64,000 nt of DNA from Glycomyces sp. YM15 (GTDB lineage: Bacteria; Actinomycetota; Actinomycetes; Mycobacteriales; Micromonosporaceae). The stretch covers positions 159,917 to 223,916 of the forward strand of contig NZ_JAERMK010000005.1 of assembly GCF_016918015.1 (NCBI RefSeq). The letters run 5' to 3'. Under the pieces are notes generated by a model. That model did no database searches, was not told the DNA's origin, and was given only the letters and a program-made list of their open reading frames with translations. The translations under genes were made by a program, and so were the position numbers. Each line of letters opens with the position of its first letter. Positions within the stretch are counted from its first letter, which is position 1. Below, in pieces: positions 41,176-50,029 of this stretch.

Positions 41176-43149
41176 GTGACCTCCCAGTTCGACGCCAGTG
41201 CACCGGATCCCGCCTCGGCACCGGAGTCGCCCCCGCGCAGCCCTGCCTCCCCGCGCGGCGCCCTGCGGCTCGCGCTCATCGTGGGCGCACTCGGCGTCGT
41301 CTTCGGCGACATCGGCACCAGCCCGATCTACGCGCTTCAGACGGTGTTCAACCCCGCCGACCCGCACCCGGTCCCCGTCAACGACGCCAACGTCTTCGGG
41401 GTCGTATCGCTCGTCTTCTGGTCGATGATGATCGTCGTGACCGTCTTCTACATCACGCTCGCGATGCGCGCCGACAACGACGGCGAAGGCGGCATCATGG
41501 CCCTCATCACCCTCATCCGCCGCCACGGCACCGGCCGCGGCCGCAGGACCGCGCTCCTACTCGCCGGACTCGGCATCTTCGGGGCCGCCCTGTTCCTCGG
41601 CGACAGCATGATCACGCCCGCCATCTCGGTGCTCTCCGCAGTCGAGGGCCTCAAGGTCGTCGAGCCGCGACTCGAAAACTGGATCATCCCCGTCACCGCG
41701 GTGATCGTCCTGCTGCTGTTCGGGTTCCAGAGGAGGGGCACCGCCCGTATCGGCCGTCTCTTCGGACCGATCGTGATCGTCTGGTTCCTCTCGCTGGCCG
41801 CGTGCGGCATCGGCGGCATCGCCGACCACCCCGAGATTCTCAAGGCGCTCTCGCCCACCTACGCGATCGCCTTCCTGGCCGGCAACTTCCACATCGCGTT
41901 CTTCGCCCTCGCAGCGATCATGCTGACCTTCACCGGCGCCGAAGCCCTCTACGCCGACATGGGCCACTTCGGCCGCAAGGCGATCACGAGCGGCTGGATC
42001 CTCCTGGTGTTCCCCGCGCTCCTGTGCAGCTACATGGGCCAAGGCGCGCTCATCCTCGCAGACCCCTCGAACGTCAGCGGCGCGTTCTTCCTCCTCGCCC
42101 CCGAATGGGCGAGGGTGCCGCTCCTGCTGCTCGCCACCGCCGCGACCGTAATCGCCTCGCAGGCCGTCATCACCGGCGCGTACTCGGTCGCCTCGCAGGC
42201 GACGAAGCTCGGATATCTACCGCGCCTGCGGATCGCCCACACCTCCGAACAGCAGATCGGGCAGATCTACATGCCCTGGATCAACTGGCTGCTCATGGTC
42301 TCGGTACTCACCCTGGTCTTCGCCTTCCGCAGCTCCGCGGCCCTCGCCTACGCGTACGGTATGGCCGTCATCGGGACCATGACCATCGCGGCGCTGCTGT
42401 TCTTCTACATCGCCCGCACCCAGTGGGGCACCCCGAAATGGCTGGTCCTCACCGGCGGTGGACTGCTGATCGGGTTCAACCTGCTGTTCCTGGCGGCGAA
42501 CACCACCAAGATCATCCACGGCGCGTGGTTCCCCCTCGTCTTCGGCGTCACCGTGTTCACCGTCATGGTCACCTGGCAGCGCGGCCGCGAGATCGTCACC
42601 GCTGAACGTGAGAGGCGCGAGGGCGAGCTGCGCCCGTTCCTCGAGCAGCTGCGCCGCGGGGAACCGAAGGTCGCGCAGGTCCCCGGCACCGCAGTGCTCC
42701 TCAACCGCGGCCTCGAGACCACACCGCTCGCTCTGCGCGCCAACATGGAGCGCAACCACGTGCGCCACGCTCAGATCGTGATCCTCTCGGTCGAGACCGA
42801 ACCGGTGCCCCGGGTCCCGCTCGACCAGCGCATCGAGGTGGACGACCTCGGCTTCTCCAAAGACGGGATCATCCACGTCACCACGAAGTTCGGATACATG
42901 GACGCCTTGGACGTGCCCGCCGCACTGCGGCTGGTCGATGCCGCCCAGTCCGAGGGACGCAGACTCAGACTCGACGACGCCACCTACTTCCTCTCGACCA
43001 TCCAGCTGCGCGCCGGCCCCGAGCCGACCATGGCGGCCTGGCGCAAGCGTCTGTTCATCGCCACCTCCCACATCACCGCCGACGCCGCCGACCACTTCAG
43101 CCTGCCGCGCGAGCGCACCGTGACCATGGGCGCCCACATCGAGGTCTGA
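41176..43149 (+). CDS. kup: Kup-family potassium uptake transporter
   Basis: A 657-residue KUP/HAK/KT transporter with twelve membrane segments and a C-terminal cytoplasmic domain of about 200 residues. The signature GVVFGDIGTSPIYAL (residues about 42-54) and GEGGIMAL are present, and GDSMITPAISVLSA follows. Kup imports K+ with H+. I start at GTG 41176, which follows AAGGAG with 6-bp spacing; ATG 41083/41149 would add unlikely residues. Sits between two NmrA genes and ends in a terminator. Confidence 0.93.
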   Translation: MTSQFDASAPDPASAPESPPRSPASPRGALRLALIVGALGVVFGDIGTSPIYALQTVFNPADPHPVPVNDANVFGVVSLVFWSMMIVVTVFYITLAMRADNDGEGGIMALITLIRRHGTGRGRRTALLLAGLGIFGAALFLGDSMITPAISVLSAVEGLKVVEPRLENWIIPVTAVIVLLLFGFQRRGTARIGRLFGPIVIVWFLSLAACGIGGIADHPEILKALSPTYAIAFLAGNFHIAFFALAAIMLTFTGAEALYADMGHFGRKAITSGWILLVFPALLCSYMGQGALILADPSNVSGAFFLLAPEWARVPLLLLATAATVIASQAVITGAYSVASQATKLGYLPRLRIAHTSEQQIGQIYMPWINWLLMVSVLTLVFAFRSSAALAYAYGMAVIGTMTIAALLFFYIARTQWGTPKWLVLTGGGLLIGFNLLFLAANTTKIIHGAWFPLVFGVTVFTVMVTWQRGREIVTAERERREGELRPFLEQLRRGEPKVAQVPGTAVLLNRGLETTPLALRANMERNHVRHAQIVILSVETEPVPRVPLDQRIEVDDLGFSKDGIIHVTTKFGYMDALDVPAALRLVDAAQSEGRRLRLDDATYFLSTIQLRAGPEPTMAAWRKRLFIATSHITADAADHFSLPRERTVTMGAHIEV

Positions 43150-43157
43150 GACGCGAA

Positions 43158-43184
43158 ACGGCCCGCGGGAACCCCGCGGGCCGT
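43158..43184. terminator. Perfect 11-bp bidirectional terminator
   Basis: ACGGCCCGCGG pairs exactly with CCGCGGGCCGT, 9 bp after the kup stop and 14 bp from the convergent reductase stop. Confidence 0.8.
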
Positions 43185-43197
43185 CGCTCGAATTCCG

Positions 43198-44064
43198 CTA
43201 CGCCTGAGCGGCCTGGAGGCCCTCGGTGATCGACTGCGCGATCGGCGTCGTCGGACGCCCGATGAGCTTCGACAGGTCGCCGGTCTGCACGGCCAGCAGG
43301 CCGCGCGAGATCGCGTCCTCGACGCCGACGAGGATCGCCGCGAACGGATCCGGGACGCCCGCGCCGACCAGGATCTCGCGGTGCTGCTCGGCCGGGACGC
43401 GGTTCACCGCGACCTCCTTGCCGAGCTGGCGCGAGACCTCGGCCGCGTACTCCTCGTACGTCCAGGCGTGGTCGCCGCTGAGCTCGTACTCGCGGTTCTC
43501 GTGGCCCTCGGTGGTGAGCACCGCGACCGCCGCCGCGGCGAAGTCGGCGCGGGTGGCGCTGGCGATCTTCGCGCCCTCGACCGCGCTCGTGAGGACGCCG
43601 CCGTTGGCCAGGACCTGGCCCAGTGCGCCGGTGTAGTTCTCGTGGTACCAGCCGTTGCGCAGCAGCACGTACGGGAGGCCCGAGTCGATCAGGTACCGCT
43701 CGGTGATCTGGTGCTCGCGGGCGAGCTCGAAGTCGGCGGCGGGACCGCCCAGGATGCTGGTGTAGCCGAGGAGCGCGACGTTCGCGGCCTTCGCCGCGTC
43801 GATGACCGCCTTGTGCTGCGGCACCCGCTGGCCGACCTCGCTGCCGGAGATGAGCAGGACCTTCTCGCCTTCGCGGAAGGCGTCCGCGAGGGTGGACGGC
43901 TCGTTGTAGTCCGCGACGCGGACCTCGACGCCGAGCTCGCCGAAGCGGACGGCCTTGGCCGGGTCGCGCACGACGACGGCGATCTGCGCGGCGGGGACCC
44001 GGTCGACGAGGCCTTCGACGACGAGCTGGCCGAGTTGCCCGCTGGCACCGGTGACGACGATCAT
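43198..44064 (-). CDS. NAD(P)H:quinone oxidoreductase type (QorB-like)
   Basis: A 288-residue atypical SDR of the QorB/NmrA group: VVTGASGQLGQLVVEGLVDR cofactor loop, LLGYTSILGG, YVLLRNGWYHENYTGALG and SGDHAWTYEEYAAEVS. It likely reduces quinones or azo-type electrophiles. ATG 44064 follows AAGGAG with 6-bp spacing. It is divergent from the HxlR regulator, matching the known qorB/qorR arrangement, in which the HxlR-type repressor senses quinones or diamide. Confidence 0.88.
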   Translation of the reverse strand: MIVVTGASGQLGQLVVEGLVDRVPAAQIAVVVRDPAKAVRFGELGVEVRVADYNEPSTLADAFREGEKVLLISGSEVGQRVPQHKAVIDAAKAANVALLGYTSILGGPAADFELAREHQITERYLIDSGLPYVLLRNGWYHENYTGALGQVLANGGVLTSAVEGAKIASATRADFAAAAVAVLTTEGHENREYELSGDHAWTYEEYAAEVSRQLGKEVAVNRVPAEQHREILVGAGVPDPFAAILVGVEDAISRGLLAVQTGDLSKLIGRPTTPIAQSITEGLQAAQA

Positions 44065-44102
44065 TTCTTGCTCCTTCAACTGTCGGTTGCGTCTACCATT
44101 TC

Positions 44103-44136
44103 ACTTACCAAATGAAAGCACAATCGTTTGGAAAGT
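44103..44136. promoter_or_regulatory. HxlR operator-like inverted repeat
   Basis: ACTTACCAAATGA (44103-44115) mirrors TCGTTTGGAAAGT (44124-44136) at 11 of 13 positions around AAGCACAA. It lies in the divergent reductase/HxlR gap, where a QorR-type repressor would act on both genes. Confidence 0.7.
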
Positions 44137-44161
44137 ACTGTAGCGGAGGTAACATCGCTTC

Positions 44162-44554
44162 ATGAGCACCCAGCCCACCGAACTCGTCCCCGGCTTCGAG
44201 GTGCAGGCCGCGGGCTGCGAGTCGCGCACCATCCTCGACCACATCACCGGCCGCTGGGGCACGCTCATCCTGCTGGCCCTGCATGAGGGACCGATGCGGT
44301 TCAGCGAGATCCGGCGGGCGGTGGAGGGCATCAATGAGAAGGCCCTCGCCCAGAGCCTCAAGCACTTCGAACGCGACGGCATCGTCGATCGGCTCGCACC
44401 CGAGGACGGCTATCCGTCCCGCGTCGAGTACCGCCTCACCGAGGTCGGCGCCGGACTCGAACAGCGCCTCCGCGACCTCGTCGCGCACCTCTACGACGAG
44501 ATGCCCAAGGTGCTCGACTCGCACGCCGCATACGACGCCCGCCGTGCGTCCTAA
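44162..44554 (+). CDS. HxlR family transcriptional regulator (QorR-like)
   Basis: A 130-residue winged-helix regulator of the HxlR/DUF24 family: RTILDHITGRWGTLILLALHEGPMRFSEIRR, then VEYRLTEVGAGL. A Cys (Cys19 in AAGCESRTILD) stands near the N-terminus, in the place used for redox sensing in YodB/QorR proteins. Divergent from the quinone-reductase-like gene with an operator-like repeat between, so thiol-based quinone sensing is the likely role. Confidence 0.9.
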   Translation: MSTQPTELVPGFEVQAAGCESRTILDHITGRWGTLILLALHEGPMRFSEIRRAVEGINEKALAQSLKHFERDGIVDRLAPEDGYPSRVEYRLTEVGAGLEQRLRDLVAHLYDEMPKVLDSHAAYDARRAS

Positions 44555-44615
44555 TTCTTCACTCAACCTGTTCGAAACCGCAGGTCGCGGTGCCCGGTAC
44601 GCCTAAACTCGGGCC

Positions 44616-45935
44616 ATGGCTGCGCAAGTCCCGCGAGCGGACGAGTTGCGGCCGGGCACGGCCATTCCGCGGTGGGTCCGGCTGCTGCCGCTCGGAGCCC
44701 TCTTCATCGCCTCCGCCCTCCAGCTCTTCCGGTCCGACCCGCTCCACGCCGGAATCGCGACGGCGGTGGTGCCGGTGCTCGCCGCGTTCGTGCTCGGACC
44801 TGGCTGGACCACGGTCATCGCGGCACTCGCCTTGGCCATCGTCGCCGCGCCGATCCCGTTCTCGCGCGCGTTCGACGGCGACGACATCGTCGTGGTCGGC
44901 ATCGTCTTCGTCACGGCCATCGGCATCTCCTGGGTCCGCCAGCGCTTCGAGGCCGGCCTGGTGACGATGATCAGCGTCTCCGAGGCCGCGCAGCGGGCCG
45001 TGCTGCCCGACCTGCCCGACCGGGTCGGCGACCTCGCGTGCGCGGGGCTGTACCACTCGGCGCAGCGGGGCGCGCGGATCGGCGGGGACTTCTTCGACAT
45101 GCGGCAGAGCCCGTACGGGACGCGGATGATCCTCGGCGACGTGCAGGGGCACGGGCTCGACGCGGTGGGGACCGCTTCGATGCTGCTCTCGGTGTTCCAC
45201 GAGGCGATCCTCGACGAGGCGGACCTGGGCCGGATCGCGTGGCGGCTGGAGCGGCGGTTGCTGGAGGACGCGGCGCACGGGTACGTGCCGGAGCTGTTCG
45301 CGTCGGTGCTGCTGGCGGAGTTCGCCGAGGAGGAGGACGAGGTGCGGCTGCTGTCGTGCGGGCATCCGACGCCGCTGCTGCTGCGGGGCGAGCGGGTGGA
45401 GGAGATCGATCTGAAGCCCGCGCCGGTGCTGGGCCTGCGGCTGGCGGCGCCGGTGAAGCCGAGCGGGACGGTGTCGGTGCCCTTCGGGGCCGAGGACACG
45501 CTGCTGGCGTTCTCCGACGGGCTGGTCGAGGCGCGCGACGATGACGGGAACTACTATCCGCTGGCGCACCACTTGGACGGGTTGGTGGTGCCGGCTTCGC
45601 CGCGGCGGCTGGTCGAGTTCGTGTGGGCCGACGCGGAGCGGTTCGCGTCGCGGATGGCCGACGACGTGAGCATCCTGGCGATCACGCGGGTGCCGCGGAG
45701 TCTGCGGCCGGCGCCGCCGGAGGAGTTACGGCGAAGGCGAGCGGAGTGTCTGGGCATTTCGGACAGCTCTGCGAATCGGCGACTCGGAGGCTGCGCCGAA
45801 ACCGGACCCCCGGTCGGAACCCCGACGTATGGGTGCGATATTCCGAGGTTGCGGGAGCGATTCCAGGTCAGGGTTTTTCAATCCGTTAGACAAAGGGTGT
45901 TCACAAGCGTTGGTTTCTGTGCAATATTCAGATAA
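44616..45935 (+). CDS. SpoIIE/PP2C-type serine phosphatase, membrane-associated
   Basis: A 439-residue protein. Two to three N-terminal membrane segments (about 20-110) precede a SpoIIE-type PP2C domain: ARIGGDFFDM, ILGDVQGHGLDAVG, SCGHPTPLLLRG, FSDGLVEARDDDG and MADDVSILAI supply the metal-binding Asp residues. Such phosphatases act on anti-sigma-factor antagonists. The domain ends near residue 355; the last about 70 residues run into what looks like the next promoter and lack coding character, so the natural stop may have been lost. No sensory domain is fused. Confidence 0.85.
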   Translation: MAAQVPRADELRPGTAIPRWVRLLPLGALFIASALQLFRSDPLHAGIATAVVPVLAAFVLGPGWTTVIAALALAIVAAPIPFSRAFDGDDIVVVGIVFVTAIGISWVRQRFEAGLVTMISVSEAAQRAVLPDLPDRVGDLACAGLYHSAQRGARIGGDFFDMRQSPYGTRMILGDVQGHGLDAVGTASMLLSVFHEAILDEADLGRIAWRLERRLLEDAAHGYVPELFASVLLAEFAEEEDEVRLLSCGHPTPLLLRGERVEEIDLKPAPVLGLRLAAPVKPSGTVSVPFGAEDTLLAFSDGLVEARDDDGNYYPLAHHLDGLVVPASPRRLVEFVWADAERFASRMADDVSILAITRVPRSLRPAPPEELRRRRAECLGISDSSANRRLGGCAETGPPVGTPTYGCDIPRLRERFQVRVFQSVRQRVFTSVGFCAIFR

Positions 45936-45947
45936 CTCGATTGCACC
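45920..45947. promoter_or_regulatory. Inverted repeat before GH30 gene
   Basis: GTGCAAT (45920-45926) and ATTGCAC (45941-45947) form a perfect 7-bp inverted repeat with a 14-bp spacer, 20 bp before ATG 45967. An operator for substrate control is plausible. Confidence 0.45.
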
Positions 45948-45966
45948 CCCTTTGAAGGAGACAACG

Positions 45967-48912
45967 ATGTCATCTCCCCGACCGAGGCGCGGGCGCCCAC
46001 TGGCCGCGGCCGGTGCGGTAGGCCTCGCCGCCGTGATCGCCGCGTCCGCGCTGCCGCTCCTCAACGCGGGCGCCAACGCGCAGGAGGGCCCGGCGACCGC
46101 CGTGAACGTCACCCTCGACCCGTCGTACCGCGGCCAGCAGTTCGAAGGCTGGGGCACCAGCCTCGTCTGGTTCGCCAACGCCACGGGCGGCTACCCCGAC
46201 GAGATCCGCGACCAGCTGGTGGACATGGTCTTCGGCGACGAGGGCCTCAACCTCAACATCGCCAGGTACAACATCGGCGGCGGCAACGCCCCGAACATCG
46301 ACAACGAGTACCTGCGCGGCGGCGCCTCCGCCGTCCCCGGCTACTGGGCCGCTCCCGAGGGCACCACCCACGAGGACAAGGACTGGTGGGACCCCGAGAA
46401 CCCCGAGCACTGGAACTGGGACGCCGACGCCAACCAGCGCTGGTGGATCGACCAGATCAAGGACGACGTCACCCACTGGGAGGCCTTCTCCAACTCCCCG
46501 CCGTACTTCCAGACCGTCTCCGGTTACGTCTCCGGCGGCTTCGACTCGAACGCCGACCAGATCCGCGCCGACTCGGTCGACGAGTTCGCGATCTACCTGA
46601 CCGAGGTCATGGAGCACGTCGAGGCCGAGCACGGCATCGAGTTCGACACCGTCGATCCGCTCAACGAGCCCAACACGAACTACTGGGGCACCCAGCTCGG
46701 CGCGGACGGCGTGCAGCCGACCGGCGGCGGCCAGGAGGGCGCGCACGCCGGGCCCGAGCTGCAGCAGCTGGTCGTCAACGCCCTCGCCTCCCAGCTCTCG
46801 GAGTCCGAACTGGACGCCGTGGTCTCGGCGATGGACGAGACCAACCCGGGCCGGTTCACCACGAACTGGAACGCCTACACCGAGCAGTCCCGGGCGAACG
46901 TCGGCCAGATGAACGTCCACACCTACGGCACCGGCGGGCGCACCGGCGTCCGCGACCTCGCCAAGGGCAGCGACAAGCCGCTGTGGATGAGCGAGGTCGG
47001 CGGCGCCTGGACCAACGGCCAGGACTACACGTCGATGGAGAACGGCCTGGGCATGGCCACCCGCATCACCGACGACCTGCGCGAGCTGGAGCCGTCGGCG
47101 TGGGTGCTGTGGCAGCCGATCGAGGACAAGAACCTCGGCCACAGCTGGGGCTCGATCCAGCTGCCGTTCGACTGCACGGCCGAGGACACCCTCGAGACCT
47201 GCAGGATCGAGACGAACACGAAGTACCACACGATCCGGAACTTCACCCACTACATCGAGCCGGGCGACTACATCATCGGCACGAACGACACCTCGACCAC
47301 CGCCGCGGTCAAGGACTCCGAGGACGCGGCGGTCGCCGTGTACACCAACAACGCCGAGGCTCCGGTCCAGGTGACGCTCGACCTGTCGAAGTTCGGCTCG
47401 GTCGACTCCGGCACGACGGTGACCCCGGTGACCACCAGCGCCGACGGCGCGCTCGTCGAGGGCGAGCCGGTCGTCGTGGACGGCACCGCCGCCACGCTGA
47501 CCGTGCCGGGCAAGTCCGTCACGACCTTCAAGATCGACGGCGTCTCGGGCGTCGCCGAGGACGCGGCGATGGTGCAGGACGGCCACGTCTACCGCTTCGA
47601 CGGCGTGCAGAGCGGCAAGTCGATCGCCCCGTCCGAGGACGGCTCGGGCATCGTGCTCGCGACCGACGACGCCTCCAGCGCTGAGCAGCTGTGGGAGGTC
47701 GAGCGGCTGACCGACGGCTACTCGAACCGCGAGCTGTACTCGATCGTCAACGCCGCCACCGGTACCCGCCTGGCGGTGGCCGACGGCAGGGCGGTGCTCG
47801 AAGCGGCCGGGGACGACCCGTCCGATGCGGCGCAGTGGTACCTGTCGACCACGGGCGACGGCACGTACGTGCCGGTGAGCAAGGGCACGGGCCTGGTGCT
47901 CGACGTGTGGGGCGAGGCGACCGCCGACGGTTCGCCGGTGCAGACGTACACGCCGACCGCGGCGAGCAACCAGCGCTGGGGCCTGATCGATGAGACCGTG
48001 CTCGGCACCGCCGACGTCACCACGTACACCGTTCCCCGTCACACTCCGGTCCTGCCCGACACCGTCCCGGGCGTCTACCGCGACGGCACGCGCGGGGCGC
48101 TCCCGGTCGTCTGGGACCTGCCTCCGGACTCCACTTGGAACAAGGTGGGCACGGAGACCGTGCGGGGCAAGGCGACCGACCCGCTGGGCAATACGTTCCG
48201 CACCAGGGTGACGGTCAGCGTCGACACGTTCGCCGAGACCGCTCCGGCCTCGGCGAAGACCTACCCCGGCTTCACCCCGGACCTGCCGGAAACGGTGATC
48301 GCCTTGGGCGGCCGCGGTACCGAGGCGACGGTGCCCGTGACGTGGGAGGAGCCGCCCGCGGGCGCCTTCGACGACTACGGGACGGTGACGTTGAACGGCA
48401 CTGCGACGCTCATCGACGGGACCGAGCTGCCGGCCACGATCGATATCGAGGTGACCGACCCGATCGAGCTCAACGTGGCCACTGAGGACGGCGTGACCAC
48501 TTCGGCGACGTTCACCGAGCCGGGCTATTCGACCGAGGCCCTGCGGAACGGGAACCTGACCGACAAGGGCTGGTCGAACTGGAAGTCGGGTCCGTTCAAC
48601 ACCGAGGACACGATCACCGTCACGCTGCCGGAGACCCGCGACGTGACCCGCGTGGTGTCGTACTTCTGGAGCGACGGCGGCCGCAACAGCTACGCCGACA
48701 CGCTGCAGGTGCAGTACCTGGACGCGGAGGGCAACTGGCAGAACGCGGGCGACGTCGTGGACGTGCCCACCGGCGAGGCGCCGATCATCGACGTGGAGGT
48801 GAACGCCGCGACCTCGGCGGTCCGGGTCGCCATGACCGCCGGGACCGGCGGCACGGTCGGCTGGATCATCCTCAGCGAGATCGAGGTCTACGCGAAGGCC
48901 CCGGCCGTCTAG
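45967..48912 (+). CDS. Secreted multidomain GH30-type glycoside hydrolase
   Basis: A 981-residue exported enzyme. A signal peptide (1-39, Arg-rich then LAAVIAASALPLL) precedes a GH30-type (endo-beta-1,6-galactanase-like) barrel: GWGTSLVWF, acid/base Glu234 in DPLNEPNTNYWG and nucleophile Glu343 in MSEVGGAW. Then come a beta-sandwich side domain, a ricin-B-like lectin (about 539-675, ending NQRWGLID), two Ig-like PF07532-type repeats (about 680-830) and a discoidin-like C-terminus (about 840-980). Likely degrades arabinogalactan-type plant or fungal polysaccharide. ATG 45967 follows GAAGGAG. A 15-bp terminator follows. Confidence 0.9.
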   Translation: MSSPRPRRGRPLAAAGAVGLAAVIAASALPLLNAGANAQEGPATAVNVTLDPSYRGQQFEGWGTSLVWFANATGGYPDEIRDQLVDMVFGDEGLNLNIARYNIGGGNAPNIDNEYLRGGASAVPGYWAAPEGTTHEDKDWWDPENPEHWNWDADANQRWWIDQIKDDVTHWEAFSNSPPYFQTVSGYVSGGFDSNADQIRADSVDEFAIYLTEVMEHVEAEHGIEFDTVDPLNEPNTNYWGTQLGADGVQPTGGGQEGAHAGPELQQLVVNALASQLSESELDAVVSAMDETNPGRFTTNWNAYTEQSRANVGQMNVHTYGTGGRTGVRDLAKGSDKPLWMSEVGGAWTNGQDYTSMENGLGMATRITDDLRELEPSAWVLWQPIEDKNLGHSWGSIQLPFDCTAEDTLETCRIETNTKYHTIRNFTHYIEPGDYIIGTNDTSTTAAVKDSEDAAVAVYTNNAEAPVQVTLDLSKFGSVDSGTTVTPVTTSADGALVEGEPVVVDGTAATLTVPGKSVTTFKIDGVSGVAEDAAMVQDGHVYRFDGVQSGKSIAPSEDGSGIVLATDDASSAEQLWEVERLTDGYSNRELYSIVNAATGTRLAVADGRAVLEAAGDDPSDAAQWYLSTTGDGTYVPVSKGTGLVLDVWGEATADGSPVQTYTPTAASNQRWGLIDETVLGTADVTTYTVPRHTPVLPDTVPGVYRDGTRGALPVVWDLPPDSTWNKVGTETVRGKATDPLGNTFRTRVTVSVDTFAETAPASAKTYPGFTPDLPETVIALGGRGTEATVPVTWEEPPAGAFDDYGTVTLNGTATLIDGTELPATIDIEVTDPIELNVATEDGVTTSATFTEPGYSTEALRNGNLTDKGWSNWKSGPFNTEDTITVTLPETRDVTRVVSYFWSDGGRNSYADTLQVQYLDAEGNWQNAGDVVDVPTGEAPIIDVEVNAATSAVRVAMTAGTGGTVGWIILSEIEVYAKAPAV

Positions 48913-48928
48913 GGGATCGAGAATGAGC

Positions 48929-48962
48929 GGGGCCCTTACCGCCGTTCGGCGGTAAGGGCCCC
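48929..48962. terminator. Terminator hairpin, repeated family copy 1
   Basis: GGGGCCCTTACCGCC pairs exactly with GGCGGTAAGGGCCCC around GTTC. The inner 32 bases are identical to the hairpin at 49816-49853. Confidence 0.85.
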
Positions 48963-48989
48963 TTCGCCGTCCCCACTCGCGCCCGGGCC

Positions 48990-49139
48990 TCAAGGCTCGG
49001 TGTTCGAAACCCAGAGAACGAGCAGGAGGACCACCACGGGAAAGGACCAGAGCAGGAACAGCCGCAAGGTGGTCCCGTCCGGCGCGGGTCGGCGGTTCCG
49101 CGCGGCGATGCGCGCTTCCCGGTTCGGGTCCGACTGCGA
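48990..49139 (-). CDS. Small single-helix membrane protein (start unclear)
   Basis: A frame encodes SDPNREARIAARNRRPAPDG followed by LRLFLLWSFPVVVLLVLWVS and NTEP with a stop at 48990-48992: a basic cytoplasmic segment and one membrane helix, about 49 residues. No normal start codon is visible in frame, so initiation is unresolved. GC3 is high. It lies between two terminators and is divergent from the exonuclease gene. Confidence 0.4.
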   Translation of the reverse strand, partial: SQSDPNREARIAARNRRPAPDGTTLRLFLLWSFPVVVLLLVLWVSNTEP

Positions 49140-49201
49140 TGACCTTCCTTGACGCTCGCCACCCGATGCTAACGTCAGCCGTCTCGGATGAAGGGTGGCG
49201 G

Positions 49202-49795
49202 ATGGACTCTTGGGTGGCGATCGACTTCGAGACCGCCAACGGCAGCAGGGCGAGTGCCTGCTCGGTGGCGGTCGCGCGGGTCAAGGGCGACGAGGTCGTC
49301 GACCGGTTCGCGACACTCATCCGGCCGCCCGCCGGGCATGACCGGTTCGAGTACCGCAACACCCAGATCCACGGTGTCCAGGCCTCCGATGTGGTCGGAG
49401 CGCCGAGGTGGCGGCAGGTGTGGGCGCGCCTGGAGGAGTTCGTCGGCGGCGATCCGCTGGTGGCGCACAACGCCTCCTTCGACACCTCGGTGATCCGGGC
49501 CGCCAACAGCGCGGCCGGGCTTCCGTGGCCGACCATGAAATACGCCTGCACCATGGTGATCGCCAAGCAGACCTGGCCGATGCCCTCGTACCGGCTCCCC
49601 GATGTGGCCGCCGCCGCGGGCGTGAACCTCGCCCGGCACCACGAGGCCGCGTCGGACACGCTCGCCGCCGCCGGCATCCTCGTCGCCCAGCAGCGCGCCC
49701 ACGGCGTCGACACGCTCGACGGGCTCCTCGAATCCGCAAGGGTCGCATGGGGCCGGATCTACGACGGCGGCTACGACACCTGCCGCCGCAGGTGA
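49202..49795 (+). CDS. DEDDh 3'-5' exonuclease (DnaQ-like)
   Basis: A 197-residue exonuclease of the DNA polymerase III epsilon type. ExoI is VAIDFETANGSR (DxE), ExoII VAHNASFDTSV and ExoIII HHEAASDTLAAA (His and Asp), so all five DEDDh residues are present. There is no polymerase-binding tail or BRCT domain, so it is a stand-alone repair or RNase-T-like enzyme. ATG 49202 follows AAGGGTGG; the upstream open frame is unlikely. Followed by copy 2 of the repeated terminator. Confidence 0.9.
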   Translation: MDSWVAIDFETANGSRASACSVAVARVKGDEVVDRFATLIRPPAGHDRFEYRNTQIHGVQASDVVGAPRWRQVWARLEEFVGGDPLVAHNASFDTSVIRAANSAAGLPWPTMKYACTMVIAKQTWPMPSYRLPDVAAAAGVNLARHHEAASDTLAAAGILVAQQRAHGVDTLDGLLESARVAWGRIYDGGYDTCRRR

Positions 49796-49815
49796 ACCGA
49801 ACGCGAATCGCAGGT

Positions 49816-49853
49816 TGAGGGCCCTTACCGCCGTTCGGCGGTAAGGGCCCTCA
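49816..49853. terminator. Terminator hairpin, repeated family copy 2
   Basis: A 17-bp perfect stem: TGAGGGCCCTTACCGCC with its exact complement around GTTC, 21 bp after the exonuclease stop. The core is identical to 48929-48962. Confidence 0.85.
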
Positions 49854-50029
49854 GCGCTCCTCCGACGCCCGGGTGCGGTGCTGCTCCCCCGCGAGGGGGA
49901 ACGATGCGCGGCGCTCGGGGGAGGCGGCGCCCTCGGCGGTCGAGCGACGCTCGGAAGCGTCAGCAGACGCGGGACACCGTTGCGCGAGCCGGGAACCCGC
50001 GATCGCCGCATCGAGCTCAGGAGTATCGG

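Noticed and set aside
40074..42605. An 843-codon open frame overlapping NmrA and kup in another frame
   Set aside because: Arg-rich shadow frame; the NmrA and Kup motifs lie in the other frames with clear starts.
45970..49713. A 1247-codon open frame antisense to the GH30 and exonuclease genes
   Set aside because: It is a GC-rich shadow of the real genes: composition is Arg/Gly/Ala/Val-rich with no family motif, and it crosses terminators.
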